DNA from: Ancylobacter lacus
Lineage (GTDB): Bacteria; Pseudomonadota; Alphaproteobacteria; Rhizobiales; Xanthobacteraceae
Direction: 5' to 3'
NCBI RefSeq assembly: GCF_018390635.1
Contig: NZ_JAHBGE010000044.1
Coordinates: 1-64,000, forward strand
DNA length: 64,000 bases
The notes beneath the pieces are model-generated. The model was not told where the DNA came from. It saw nothing but the letters and a program-made list of their open reading frames with translations, and ran no database searches. Below are positions 9,701 to 17,943 of the stretch, one piece after another (the first letter of the stretch is position 1; the number at the start of each line of letters is the position of its first letter). A program made the translations under genes and the position numbers.

Positions 9701-10318
9701 CTTGACGATCGATTCCGTCGCGATCGCCAGCATCAGGCCTTCCTGGTGCTCGGTGGCGTCGATGTGGCGGGTGCCGAACAGCACGGCGAACACCGCCATG
9801 GCGATGGCGATGATCAGCGAGAGGTCGCCCAGCGCGGGCTGGTTGAGCCCGATGCCCTCGAAATCGCCGAGCATCACCAGCAGCGAGCCCGCCACCGCCT
9901 TCAATTGCAGCGCGATGTAGGGCAGCGTTCCGGCGATGCCGACCAGCGCCACCAGCGCCGCCACGCCCTGGCTCTTGCCGTAGCGGGCGGCGATGAAGTC
10001 GGCGATGGAGGTGATGTTCTGGGTCTTGGCGAGGCGGATGACCCGGATGAGGAACGGCCCCGCCAGCGCGAAGACCAGCATCGGGCCGACATAGATGGCG
10101 AGGAAGTCGAAGCCCTGCGTCGTCGCCAGCCCCACCGAGCCGAAGAAGGTCCAGGAGGTGCAGTAGACCGCCAGCGACAGGGCGTAGATGTAGGGCCGCC
10201 CCTTGCCGCGGCCGGGCGTGCGCTGGCGCGGCCGCCAGCGGTCGCCGAGGCTCGCCACCCCGAACAGCAGCCCCACATAGGCGAGGGCGACGGCGATGAT
10301 GGCCCAGCCCTGGATCAT
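6800..10318 (-). CDS. SSS-domain hybrid sensor histidine kinase (MxtR/CrbS-like)
   Basis: A 1172-residue membrane sensor. Residues 1 to about 520 are a multi-span sodium:solute symporter domain; a linker follows, then a PAS domain (DHVRQGIAVFDRDLRLVCWN, about 640-750), a HisKA box with the phospho-His in AASHDILQPLNAARL (about residue 814), an ATPase domain (LLQNLISNAIKYTP, DTGPGIP, GLGLGLSIV) and a C-terminal receiver (phospho-Asp in VVLIDYHL, about residue 1098; Lys in LNKPLRP). This architecture matches MxtR/CrbS kinases, whose partners are LuxR-type regulators. The ATG at 10318 (MIQGWAI) was preferred to an ATG 10 codons upstream because the first membrane helix starts there. Its likely partner at 5017 is convergent and separated by the AT-rich insert. 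Confidence 0.92.
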   Translation of the reverse strand: MIQGWAIIAVALAYVGLLFGVASLGDRWRPRQRTPGRGKGRPYIYALSLAVYCTSWTFFGSVGLATTQGFDFLAIYVGPMLVFALAGPFLIRVIRLAKTQNITSIADFIAARYGKSQGVAALVALVGIAGTLPYIALQLKAVAGSLLVMLGDFEGIGLNQPALGDLSLIIAIAMAVFAVLFGTRHIDATEHQEGLMLAIATESIVKLIAFLAVGLFVTFGMFAGPSDLIAQAREKGVLPLLASGTTLSSWLTMTVLSSLAILLLPRQFHVAVVENTSEREVRTAAWLFPLYLVLINLFVVPIAIAGLVVFPPGFIEGDMYVLALPLSAGAQAMALLAFVGGLSAATAMVIVETVALAVMVSNDIVMPLMVRGRRSGAGSDMGHTLLTVRRLAIFVILLLAYLYYRVSGEAQLAQIGLLSFAAVAQFGPAFFLGLAWRGATAKGAIAGIAAGILIWGYTLLLPSLVDAGLFDHGLAATGPFGLALLRPQALFGLAAAPLTHGVFWSLGVNVLTLVGVSMLTRPAPIERLQASIFVEADRVAVAPSFRLWRSPVTVEELIGTVARYLGEDRTRASFESVSAMRGVSLEAGREADFQLIRYAEHLLASAIGTSSSRLVLSLLLKKRTVSTKAALKLLDDASAAIQYNREILQTALDHVRQGIAVFDRDLRLVCWNRQFGDMLDLPAEVVRIGVGLDQIVRVNATAGIYGPGAVEDLVRERLARYSRRNATFLERLAPRGMVMEVRVNAMPDGGVVVTFNDITPSVEAAEALERANETLERRVKERTKALEHLNAELAQAKSEAEEANISKTRFLAAASHDILQPLNAARLYATSLVERAGAGEESRLARNVDASLEAVEEILGALLDISRLDAGAMKPDFAPFRLDEIFRQLELEFAPLAKERGLELVFVASSAAVRSDRRLLRRLLQNLISNAIKYTPAGRVLIGVRRRRGKVRVLVLDTGPGIPQSKQKLIFKEFQRLDHAGTRAQRGLGLGLSIVERLARVLDHPVSLASTVGRGSRFSVELPAAPPIPAAQPAPAPAPTPAAALEGLTVLCIDNEPAILDGMETLLAGWGCRVVKAADVAGALAAVRDQKLTPDVVLIDYHLDETDGVEAAKQLRWKLGRSLPAVLITADRSKKVRETARATEMEVLNKPLRPAALRALLGQWRVTRNAAE

Positions 10319-10665
10319 CGTGCCTCCGCGACACGGCACTGGCGGCACACGCCGCCGGAACGGGTTTGGCGGCGCAGGCCGCGAGGAACAGGCTTTGCGG
10401 CGAACGCCGCTGGAACAGGCTTTGCGGTGGACGCCGGAACAGGTCTGGCGGACGCCGCACGGGACGGGGCGGGTGGCGGCTGCCGCGGGCGAGGATGCCC
10501 TCCGGGTGCCGCCGGTGCTGTTCTAGCACCGATCGGGCCGCGGCGCCCCCGGCGCTTGATCGTCCGGCGCGGGCGACGCACAGTCGGGCCGGGCTGCAGG
10601 CCGCAGCGCGAAGGCCCGGCGGAGGGGCAGCACTCCGGCGCCGGGCGTGAAGGAGGGCGCCGCCG
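10319..10665. other. divergent intergenic region, 347 bases
   Basis: The gap between the kinase and mscL holds no convincing gene. Its kinase-proximal part is a degenerate tandem repeat (10358-10457); the rest is plain GC-rich sequence in which I see no clear promoter. Confidence 0.5.
10358..10457. repeat. degenerate tandem repeat, four units of 21-28 bases
   Basis: Four successive units begin GAACGGG, GAACAGG, GAACAGG and GAACAGG at 10358, 10386, 10413 and 10437, each followed by a (T)TTGGCGG- or TTTGCGG-like core and a GCCG end. Unit length shortens from 28 to 21 bases. It lies directly upstream of the kinase gene. Confidence 0.7.
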
Positions 10666-11085
10666 ATGCTGAAGGAATTCCGCGAATTCGCGATGAAGGG
10701 CAATGTGGTCGATCTCGCCATCGGCGTGATCATCGGCGCCGCCTTCGGCGCCATCGTCAGCTCCGTCGTGACCGACCTGTTCATGCCGGTGGTCGGCGCG
10801 GTGTTCGGCGGGCTGGATTTCTCCAACCACTTCATTCCGCTGGCGTCCAACGTGACAGCGACCTCGCTGGCCGCCGCGCGCGAGCAGGGCGCGGTGCTGG
10901 CCTATGGCCATTTCCTCACCGTGGTCATCAATTTCCTGATCATCGCGTGGATTCTCTTCCTGGTGGTCAAGGGCATCAACCGCTTCCGCCGCTCCGCCGC
11001 CGACGTTCCGCCCCCGCCCGCGCCACCGACCCGCGAGGAACTGCTGCTGACGGAAATCCGCGATATTCTTTCATCAAGAAATTGA
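10666..11085 (+). CDS. mscL: large-conductance mechanosensitive channel MscL
   Basis: A 139-residue protein of usual MscL length. The N terminus [20 protein letters not shown], the pore helix [16 protein letters not shown], the periplasmic loop around residues 47-75 and the second helix ending [13 protein letters not shown] all match the family, as does the C-terminal helix [14 protein letters not shown]. It forms a homopentameric inner-membrane pore that opens on hypo-osmotic shock. A GGAGG ribosome site precedes the ATG. It appears to be a single-gene unit. Confidence 0.97.
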   Translation: MLKEFREFAMKGNVVDLAIGVIIGAAFGAIVSSVVTDLFMPVVGAVFGGLDFSNHFIPLASNVTATSLAAAREQGAVLAYGHFLTVVINFLIIAWILFLVVKGINRFRRSAADVPPPPAPPTREELLLTEIRDILSSRN

Positions 11086-11329
11086 AGGCGAATCGGAATA
11101 ATCGGTAGACGCCATGAGCTGCGGCCCCGCCGCGGCCGCGGGGGGACGGGCGAAAGCCCGGTCCGTCGCGGCGCAACATGGCACGCGGCGGCTTCAATTC
11201 GTCGCTGCGGCGGTTCCGGCCGAGAGCCCTGCGCGCGGCCTGGGTGGGCGATCCGTGAGGTTCGTGAGTTGAAGCGGCAGCCGGCCCGGGGGCGGGCCCT
11301 GCCGGGCGAGTGAATGCGGGGGTTATACA

Positions 11330-13183
11330 TTGACGGTTGCGTTCGTCGGCCACGGCTATCACAGGACGACATCGTCGTCGCACTGGTTCATCGATCTCCT
11401 GCGGGAGGTCGGGAAGGTGGACGTCTTCTGGGATGACAGCTGGCAGGGCGGGGCGGCGGTGGACGTCGAGCACCTGCTCGACTTCGACCATGTGTTCGTC
11501 TGGCAGGTGGAGGCCGTGGCGCGGCGGCTGAGCCTCATCGCGCCGGAAAAGCTCACCTTCATCCCGATGTGGGACGGGGTGATGCATGCCGATTACGGCT
11601 TCTGGGAGCCGCTGCGCCGGGTTCGCATCATCAGCTTCGCGTGGAGCCTGCATGAGCGGCTGCGGAACTGGGGCTTCAACAGCTTCCAGACCCAGTACTT
11701 CCCCGATCCGGCGCGATTCGAGCCGGTGACCGACTTCTCCCGCCTGCGCGGCTTTCTCTGGCAGAGGCGGCCGGAATTCGGCTGGCCGCAGGTGCGCGCG
11801 CTGGCCAAGCAGGTCGATTGGGAGTGGTTCAACCTGCATGTCGGCATCGACCCGACCTACGGCCAGATCGACCCGCCGGACATCTCGCAGATCCGCCGCC
11901 ACGACATCCGGCTGACCCGCTTCTCGGTCGACCCCGGCCAGTCCCGCGCCCTCACCAGGCAGGCCAACGTCTACTTCGCCCCGCGCAGCTCCGAGGGCAT
12001 CGGCATGAGCTTCCTGGAGGCGATGGCGCGCGGGCAATGCGTGGTCGCGGCCAACGCTCCCACCATGTCGGAGTACATGACCCACGGCGTGACCGGCCTG
12101 CTCTACGACATCCACAAGCTGGAGCCGCTCGATTTCAGCCGGGCGGCGGAGATCGGCGCGGCCGCCCGCCGCCATGTCGAGATCGGCTATGAGAGCTGGC
12201 TGTATGACCGCCGGGAGCGGCTGCTCGACATCCTGTTCCCCGACGCCGCCGGCCTGCGGCCGGCGCGCACCCGCGCCCAGGCGGAATGGCGGCGCGAGCC
12301 GCTGCCGCCCCGCGCCCAGCGTATCGCGCCGGCGCCGGCCCCGACCGGGCCGAAGGTGACCATCGCCATGGTGGTGCGCAACGTCATCGACTCCTTCGAG
12401 GAGACGCTGCGCTCCGTCACCGAGCAGTCCTACGACAACATCGAGATCGTGGTGGTCGACGGCGGCTCGACCGATGGCACGGTGGAAGCCCTCCGCGGCT
12501 ATGCCGACGTGATCGACCGCTTCGTCTCGGAGCCCGACCGCGGCCCCTATGACGGCATGAACAAGGCCGCGCGGCTCGGAACCGGCGAATTCATCCTCTT
12601 CATGAACGCCGGCGATTCGTTCGCCTCGCGGCACGCGGTGGAGTGGGCGGTGCGGGGGGCGCCGGCGGATGCCGGCTTCATCATCGGCCACCACATCTAT
12701 CTCCGCCTGTCGGGAGCGGAGGAGCTGCATCGCGCCGCGGATTTCGAGCAGACCTGGGCGCATCTGCGCAAGGGCGCCCTCAGCTTCTGCTGGCTGTCCG
12801 GCATACCGGGCCATCAGGCCACCTTCACCCGGCGCCAGCTTCTGGTGGACCATGGCGGCTACGACCTGCGCTGCCGGATCGCGGCGGATCACGAGTTCAT
12901 GTACCGCATGCGGGCGCGGGGCGTGAGGTTCCACCACTGCGGCGAGATTCTCGCGCTCTATGCCGAGGGCGGCTTCTCCTCCGTCAATGTGAAGGCCTGT
13001 ATCCAGGAGTGGGGCCAGATCGCGGCCCGCTACGGCAACCGGCGCTCGGCCGAGAAGTTCTTCACCAACCGCCGCTTCAACATCGACGCCCATCTTCCGA
13101 TCCCGTGGTGGAAGCGGATGTACTACGGCTTCATTAAATGGAAGCGGCATCCTCTCGGCCGCTGGCGCAAGAAGAAGCGGTGA
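11330..13183 (+). CDS. two-domain glycosyltransferase (GT4-like plus GT2)
   Basis: A 617-residue protein starting at a TTG preceded by a G-rich stretch. Residues 1 to about 290 look like a GT-B glycosyltransferase with the donor-site element RSSEGIGMSFLEAMARGQCV. A linker leads to a complete GT2 domain from about residue 340 (VTIAMVVRNVIDSFEETLRS, then VVDGGSTDGT, then FMNAGDSF as the DxD-like site). Both domains suggest polysaccharide or surface-glycan assembly at the inner membrane face. No other glycan genes are near, so it may decorate a product made elsewhere. The first domain is divergent at its N terminus. Confidence 0.85.
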   Translation: MTVAFVGHGYHRTTSSSHWFIDLLREVGKVDVFWDDSWQGGAAVDVEHLLDFDHVFVWQVEAVARRLSLIAPEKLTFIPMWDGVMHADYGFWEPLRRVRIISFAWSLHERLRNWGFNSFQTQYFPDPARFEPVTDFSRLRGFLWQRRPEFGWPQVRALAKQVDWEWFNLHVGIDPTYGQIDPPDISQIRRHDIRLTRFSVDPGQSRALTRQANVYFAPRSSEGIGMSFLEAMARGQCVVAANAPTMSEYMTHGVTGLLYDIHKLEPLDFSRAAEIGAAARRHVEIGYESWLYDRRERLLDILFPDAAGLRPARTRAQAEWRREPLPPRAQRIAPAPAPTGPKVTIAMVVRNVIDSFEETLRSVTEQSYDNIEIVVVDGGSTDGTVEALRGYADVIDRFVSEPDRGPYDGMNKAARLGTGEFILFMNAGDSFASRHAVEWAVRGAPADAGFIIGHHIYLRLSGAEELHRAADFEQTWAHLRKGALSFCWLSGIPGHQATFTRRQLLVDHGGYDLRCRIAADHEFMYRMRARGVRFHHCGEILALYAEGGFSSVNVKACIQEWGQIAARYGNRRSAEKFFTNRRFNIDAHLPIPWWKRMYYGFIKWKRHPLGRWRKKKR

Positions 13184-13293
13184 GGCCGGCGCCCATTCAT
13201 CACCGGGCGCGATCGTCGCCATAACGCCTTGTCGATGGCCGGCACGGGGGATCGGACGTATCCTCTCCCGGCCCGCCGTCAGCCGAGTGACCC

Positions 13294-14502
13294 ATGACCG
13301 CCTCCGCTTCTCCCTTCATCACCCCGCCCTCCCTGCTGGACCATGTGCGCCCGGAGGCGCTGGCGGTGCCCCATAGCGGCATCGTCGAGGTGATGAATTA
13401 CGGCCGCGAGCGGCCGGGCATGATCCCGCTCTGGGCCGGGGAGGGCGACCTGCCGACGCCGTCCTTCATCAGCGAGGCGGCGACTCGCTCGCTGGCGGCG
13501 GGCGAGACCTTCTACACCTGGCAGCGCGGCATTCCCGAGCTGCGCGCCGCCATCGCCCGCTACATGACCGGGCTCTACGGCGTGCCGGAGGACCCGGAGC
13601 GCTACTACGTCACCGGCTCGGGCATGCAGTCGATCCAGATCTGCATCGCGATGACGCTCTCGCCCGGCGACGAGATCATCATTCCCACCCCGTCCTGGCC
13701 GAACGCCGCCGCGGCGGCCCAGGTGGCGGGCGCCCACCCGGTGCTGGTGCCCTATGCCTATGACGACGTCCACGGCTTCTCGCTGGACCTCGACCGGCTG
13801 GAGGACGCGGTGACCCCGCGCACGCGGGCGATCTTCATCAATTCCCCCTCCAACCCCACCGGCTTCGTCGCCGAGCACGAGACGCTGCGCGGCGTGCTGG
13901 ACATCGCCCGCCGCCACGGGCTGTGGATCATCGCCGACGAAATTTATGGCCGGTTCTACTACGGTGCCGGCGAGGGCGGGCTCGCGCCCTCCTTCCACGA
14001 CGTGATGGACCCGGAGGACCGGGTGCTGTTCGTGCAGACCTTCTCCAAGAACTGGGCGATGACCGGCTGGCGCATCGGCTGGATCGAGGCGCATCCCTCG
14101 CTCGGGCCGGTGATCGCCAATCTGGTGCAGTACGCCACCTCGGGCGTCGCGCCCTTCATGCAGCGGGCCGGCGTGGTCGCGCTGGACCGGGGCGAGAGCT
14201 TCGTCCAGCACCAGATCGCGCGGGCCCGGCGCGGCCGCGACATCGTCGCCGACGCGGTGATGGCCACCGGCCGGGTGCACGCCGCCAAGCCGCCCGGCGC
14301 GTTCTACCTGTTCTTTGGTGTCGAGGGCGAGACCGACATGCGGGCGCTGGCGCTGAAGCTGGTCGACGAAGCCAATATCGGCCTTGCCCCCGGCACCGCC
14401 TTCGGGCTCGGCGGCGAGCGCTTCATCCGGCTGTGCTTCGCCCGTGGCGAGGCACAGCTCGCCGAGGCCGCCGACCGGCTGGTGACGTGGCTGACGCGGT
14501 GA
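13294..14502 (+). CDS. PLP-dependent aminotransferase, class I/II
   Basis: A 402-residue fold-type I aminotransferase. Visible family elements are GIPELRAAIA, the SGMQSI cofactor loop, FINSPSNPTG, ADEIYGRF, the PLP-lysine segment TFSKNWAMTGWRIGW and the substrate-carboxylate Arg in ERFIRLCFA. Its length and motifs place it in the aspartate/aromatic-type subgroup. The amino donor cannot be read from sequence. It stands alone between a glycosyltransferase and a membrane protein gene, so its pathway is open. Confidence 0.9.
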   Translation: MTASASPFITPPSLLDHVRPEALAVPHSGIVEVMNYGRERPGMIPLWAGEGDLPTPSFISEAATRSLAAGETFYTWQRGIPELRAAIARYMTGLYGVPEDPERYYVTGSGMQSIQICIAMTLSPGDEIIIPTPSWPNAAAAAQVAGAHPVLVPYAYDDVHGFSLDLDRLEDAVTPRTRAIFINSPSNPTGFVAEHETLRGVLDIARRHGLWIIADEIYGRFYYGAGEGGLAPSFHDVMDPEDRVLFVQTFSKNWAMTGWRIGWIEAHPSLGPVIANLVQYATSGVAPFMQRAGVVALDRGESFVQHQIARARRGRDIVADAVMATGRVHAAKPPGAFYLFFGVEGETDMRALALKLVDEANIGLAPGTAFGLGGERFIRLCFARGEAQLAEAADRLVTWLTR

Positions 14503-14579
14503 GCCTGCGCCGTGGGGCCGACGACGGTGGCGGCCACGGCGCGCGCCGCCGGCATTGACCGCGGGGCGGAATCGGGCGC

Positions 14580-15734
14580 ATGGCTCCGGGCGGCTTCCTC
14601 ATCCCCCGCCCCATGCCGCTGATTCCTTCGCTGATCCCCCGACTCACCCCACCCTCGCCCCGCGCGCTCGCCCGGCTGGCGGCGACGCTCGCCCTCGCGG
14701 CGGCCGGCGGCACCGGCTTCGCCTATGGCGGCATGCCGGTGGGCTGGTTGTCCGGCGCGCTGGTGGTCACCGCCGTCGCGGCGCTGGCCGGGGTGCCGGT
14801 GGGCATTCCCGCGCCGCTGCGGCAGGTGACCTTCGTCGTGCTCGGCACCTCGATGGGCGCGGCGCTTTCTCCGGAGACGCTGCACGGCATGGAGACCTGG
14901 CCGGTCACGATGCTGGTGCTCGGGCTGTCCGTGCCGGTGATGATGGCGGCGGTGGTGCTGTATCTGGAGCGCGTCGCCGGCTGGGACCGCCGCAGCGCCT
15001 TCTTCGCCGCAGCGCCCGGCGCGCTCTCCGCCGTGCTGGTGATGGCGGAAACCAGCGGCGCCGACACCCGGCGCGTGGTGTTCGGCCAGTCGCTGCGGCT
15101 GTTCGTGCTGGTGGCGCTGCTTCCCGCCGCGCTGGGCGGGCTCGGCCACCAGCCCGTCGGCACGCTGCCGGACATGCCGGTGGTGCCCGATCTCGCCAGC
15201 CTCGCCGCCTCGCTGCTGGTCGGCGTCGCCGGGGCGCTGGTGGCGGAACGGGTCCGCTTTCCCGGGGGGGCGCTGGTCGGCGCGATGCTGGCGAGCGGGG
15301 CGGTGCACGGGGTCGGCCTGCTGCAAGGCCGGCTGCCCGACCCCTTCCTCATCGCTGGCTTCGTCGTGCTCGGCGCCAATACCGGCAGCCGCTTCGCGGG
15401 AACGCGGCTGGAAACGCTGCGCCGCTTCCTGGTGGACGCGCTGGCCGCCTTCGCCATCGCCACCACCGTCTCGGTGCTGTTCGCCCTGCTGGGCTCCTGG
15501 GTCGCCGGGGAGCCGCTGGTGAAGGTGCTGGTGGCCTATGTGCCGGGGGCGCTGGAGGCGATGACCATCATGGCCTTCGTGCTGGGCATCGACCCCGCCT
15601 TCGTCGCCGCGCACCACCTCGCCCGCTTCGTCGGGCTGTCGCTGCTGATCCCGCTGGTGGTGCGGCTGTTCTTCGGCGCGGCGGTGGTGCCCTCGGTGAA
15701 CGCCGACCCCGACCCCGGCGAGACCAGGGACTGA
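14580..15734 (+). CDS. AbrB/AmoA-family membrane protein
   Basis: A 384-residue integral membrane protein made of two related halves, each with the pattern GGMPVGWLSGALV or FPGGALVGAMLAS followed by several hydrophobic helices. This duplicated layout is that of Pfam AmoA/AbrB (often mis-named a transition-state regulator), found in ammonia-monooxygenase-linked and other putative transporters. PGALEAMTIMAFVLGIDPAFVAAHH near the C terminus is a strong family signature. The ATG at 14613 is an alternative start. Substrate unknown. Confidence 0.85.
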   Translation: MAPGGFLIPRPMPLIPSLIPRLTPPSPRALARLAATLALAAAGGTGFAYGGMPVGWLSGALVVTAVAALAGVPVGIPAPLRQVTFVVLGTSMGAALSPETLHGMETWPVTMLVLGLSVPVMMAAVVLYLERVAGWDRRSAFFAAAPGALSAVLVMAETSGADTRRVVFGQSLRLFVLVALLPAALGGLGHQPVGTLPDMPVVPDLASLAASLLVGVAGALVAERVRFPGGALVGAMLASGAVHGVGLLQGRLPDPFLIAGFVVLGANTGSRFAGTRLETLRRFLVDALAAFAIATTVSVLFALLGSWVAGEPLVKVLVAYVPGALEAMTIMAFVLGIDPAFVAAHHLARFVGLSLLIPLVVRLFFGAAVVPSVNADPDPGETRD

Positions 15735-15777
15735 GCCCCGGCCCGCCGGCCCCGAAACGACCAGTCCTGAGACGAAA

Positions 15778-15800
15778 CCGCCCGGCACGTCGCCGGGCGG
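15778..15800 (-). terminator. possible terminator after hemA
   Basis: A 9-base-pair hairpin (CCGCCCGGC and GCCGGGCGG, 5-base loop) lies 42 bases past the hemA stop codon; on the hemA strand it is followed by TTTCGTC. The T-run is short, so strength is uncertain. It could also act on the convergent membrane-protein gene. Confidence 0.5.
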
Positions 15801-15841
15801 CTGGGCATCGCGAGGCGCCGGCGCGCCCGCCGGCGGCGGGC

Positions 15842-17068
15842 CTATTCCGCCGCTTCCGCCCGCGACTCGAAGGGCAGGCCGAGCCGGCTCCACACATCCA
15901 CCAGCGCGCGGGCGAGCTGCGCCACCAGCGCGTCGTCGTGGAACGGGCCGGGGGTGATGCGCAGCCGCTCGGTGCCGCGCGGCACGGTGGGGTAGTTGAT
16001 CGGCTGGATGTAGATGCCGTGCTCTTCCAGCAGCAGGTCGCTCGCCGCCTTGCAGGCGGTGGCGTCGCCCACCATCACCGGCACGATATGGGTGGAGGTG
16101 GCGAGCTGGGGCAGGCCGGCGGCCTCCAGCGCGCGCTTCACCTTGGCGACCTGGGCATGCTGGCGGGCGCGCTCGGCCCCGGAGGCCTTGAGGTGGCGCA
16201 CCGAGGCGGCGGCCGCCGCCGCCACCGCCGGGGGCAGCGCGGTGGTGAAGATGAAGCCCGGCGCGTAGGAGCGCACGGCGTCGATCACCGAGGCGCGGCC
16301 GGTGATGTAGCCGCCCACCACGCCGAAGGCCTTGCCCAGCGTGCCCTCGATGACGTCGACCCGGTGCATCACCCCGTCGCGCTCGGCGATGCCGCCGCCG
16401 CGCGCGCCGTACATGCCGACGGCGTGGACCTCGTCGAGATAGGTCATGGCGCCGTAGCGCTCGGCGAGGTCGCAGATGGCGCCGATCGGGGCGACGTCGC
16501 CATCCATGGAATAGACGCTCTCGAACACCACGAGCTTGGGCCGCCCGCCCGCCGCCTTCAGCAGCTCCTCGAGATGGGCGAGGTCGTTGTGGCGGAAGAT
16601 CTGCTTGTCGCGCCCGGCCTGCCGCACGCCCTCGATCATCGAATTGTGGTTCAGCGCGTCGGACAGCACCAGGCAGTCCGGGATCAGCCGGGCGAGGGTG
16701 GAGATGCCGGTCTGGTTCGAGATGTAGCCGGAGGTGAAGACGAGGCCGGCTTCCTTGCCGTGCAGGTCGGCGAGCTCGCGCTCCAGCTCGACCACGGCAT
16801 GGCTGTTGCCGGAGATGTTGCGGGTGCCGCCGGCGCCGGCGCCGGCCTGCCGGGCAGTGGCGCACATCGCCTCCACCACGTCGTCATGGCAACCCATGCC
16901 GAGATAGTCGTTCGAGCACCAGATGACGATGTCGCGGGCGCCTTCCGGCCTGTGCCAGACGGCGTGCGGGAAGCGGGCGGCGTCGCGCTCGATCTCGGCG
17001 AAGGTGCGGTAGCGGCGCTCGCGGCGAAGCTCGTCGACGGCGTCCTCGAAGAAGCGTTGATAGTCCAT
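15842..17068 (-). CDS. hemA: 5-aminolevulinate synthase
   Basis: A 408-residue enzyme that condenses glycine and succinyl-CoA to 5-aminolevulinate, the first step of heme synthesis in alphaproteobacteria (the C4 route). Family elements in order: [59 protein letters not shown], the PLP Lys in GTLGKAFG and TTALPP. Length and start match the family. It has its own transcription unit, with a weak hairpin after the stop. Its presence is one of the stronger taxonomic clues in the window. Confidence 0.97.
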   Translation of the reverse strand: MDYQRFFEDAVDELRRERRYRTFAEIERDAARFPHAVWHRPEGARDIVIWCSNDYLGMGCHDDVVEAMCATARQAGAGAGGTRNISGNSHAVVELERELADLHGKEAGLVFTSGYISNQTGISTLARLIPDCLVLSDALNHNSMIEGVRQAGRDKQIFRHNDLAHLEELLKAAGGRPKLVVFESVYSMDGDVAPIGAICDLAERYGAMTYLDEVHAVGMYGARGGGIAERDGVMHRVDVIEGTLGKAFGVVGGYITGRASVIDAVRSYAPGFIFTTALPPAVAAAAAASVRHLKASGAERARQHAQVAKVKRALEAAGLPQLATSTHIVPVMVGDATACKAASDLLLEEHGIYIQPINYPTVPRGTERLRITPGPFHDDALVAQLARALVDVWSRLGLPFESRAEAAE

Positions 17069-17276
17069 GGCACATCCTGACCGCCCGCTGGCGACACGCT
17101 CGCGGGAGACGTTGGCGCGCGGGCGACCTTCCTGACGGGATGGCAGGCGCGCCTCAGGGCGGCCCGCGCCGGTCGAACGCGCGGATGAGGGGCACCTTGG
17201 ACTTTGGAGACGTTCCGATCAACCCGCGCGCGGCGCGGCGCGGCGATCGGGCGCGCCCGCGTGGACGGCCTCGCGC

Positions 17277-17825
17277 TCACGACTGCGCGAGCGCGCGGAC
17301 CTCCCCGAGCGTGAGCGGGCGCGGCGCCCGGCCGTCGAAATAGACGAAGCGCAGCCGGCGGCGGCGCGACACCATTTTCCCCGGCAGCGGGTCGTAGCGG
17401 AAGCTGCCGCCGCCGAAATGCGGCATCACCGCGCCGACATCGGTGGTTTCGTCGCTCTCCACCCGCAGCAAGGCGAGTTTCGCCCCGTCCGCCGCCACCG
17501 CCTCGAACGGCACATTGGCGAGGCGCAGGAAGGAGGTGGGGTCGCTGGCCGAGGCGAAGCCTTCCACGAAGGCCTGCTCGACGAGGTCGAGATCGGGCTC
17601 GGCGCGGGCCGGCTCCTCCGCCGCCGGCTGGGCCGGCAGATGCGGGGTCTGCCACTGCGCGGCACGGCGCGGGCCGTGGCCGTGATTGTGGCCGGGGCCG
17701 TGGGCAGGGTCGTGCGCATGGCTGTGGCCGTGATCATGGGCATGGTCGTGATCATGGCCGTGCGCATGCGCATGGCCGCCGCCGCCATGGTCGTGATGGT
17801 GGTGATGGTCGTGGCCGCGATGCAT
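17277..17825 (-). CDS. histidine-rich protein, possible nickel-binding accessory factor
   Basis: A 182-residue protein whose first 50 residues contain more than 20 His, alternating with Asp, Gly and Ala, as in the metal-storage tails of HypB, UreE and some transporters. The rest (about residues 75-182) is a small folded domain without a recognised family (VEQAFVEGFASASD, then PHFGGGSFRYDPLPG, then RRRRLRFVYFDGR). An AGGAG site precedes the ATG. It lies 118 bases downstream of the guanidine hydrolase gene on the same strand, so it may be cotranscribed. A role in handing or storing nickel for that enzyme is inferred from the His tail and position only. The tail could equally bind zinc or copper. 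Confidence 0.75.
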   Translation of the reverse strand: MHRGHDHHHHHDHGGGGHAHAHGHDHDHAHDHGHSHAHDPAHGPGHNHGHGPRRAAQWQTPHLPAQPAAEEPARAEPDLDLVEQAFVEGFASASDPTSFLRLANVPFEAVAADGAKLALLRVESDETTDVGAVMPHFGGGSFRYDPLPGKMVSRRRRLRFVYFDGRAPRPLTLGEVRALAQS

Positions 17826-17943
17826 GTCTCGGCTCCTGTCTTTCTCGGCTCGGCCAGTGCCGGCCGGATGTGCCGGCCGCCTTGCGCGATAGCCGGCGGC
17901 GGGTGCGCCCCGGCGGCCGCGGATGGCGGCCGGGGCGGGGCCC

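Noticed and set aside
6977-10672. A 1231-residue open frame on the plus strand opposite the kinase gene
   Set aside because: Antisense shadow of a GC-rich gene with no recognisable domain.
6762-10850. A 1362-residue open frame on the minus strand over the kinase gene
   Set aside because: It is a GC-skew shadow in another frame; its product is low-complexity Arg/Ala/Gly and no motif is present, whereas the kinase frame has all domains.
14304-16865. An 853-residue minus-strand frame across the membrane-protein and hemA genes
   Set aside because: Crosses two well-supported genes in a different frame and has repetitive His/Arg/Gly content.
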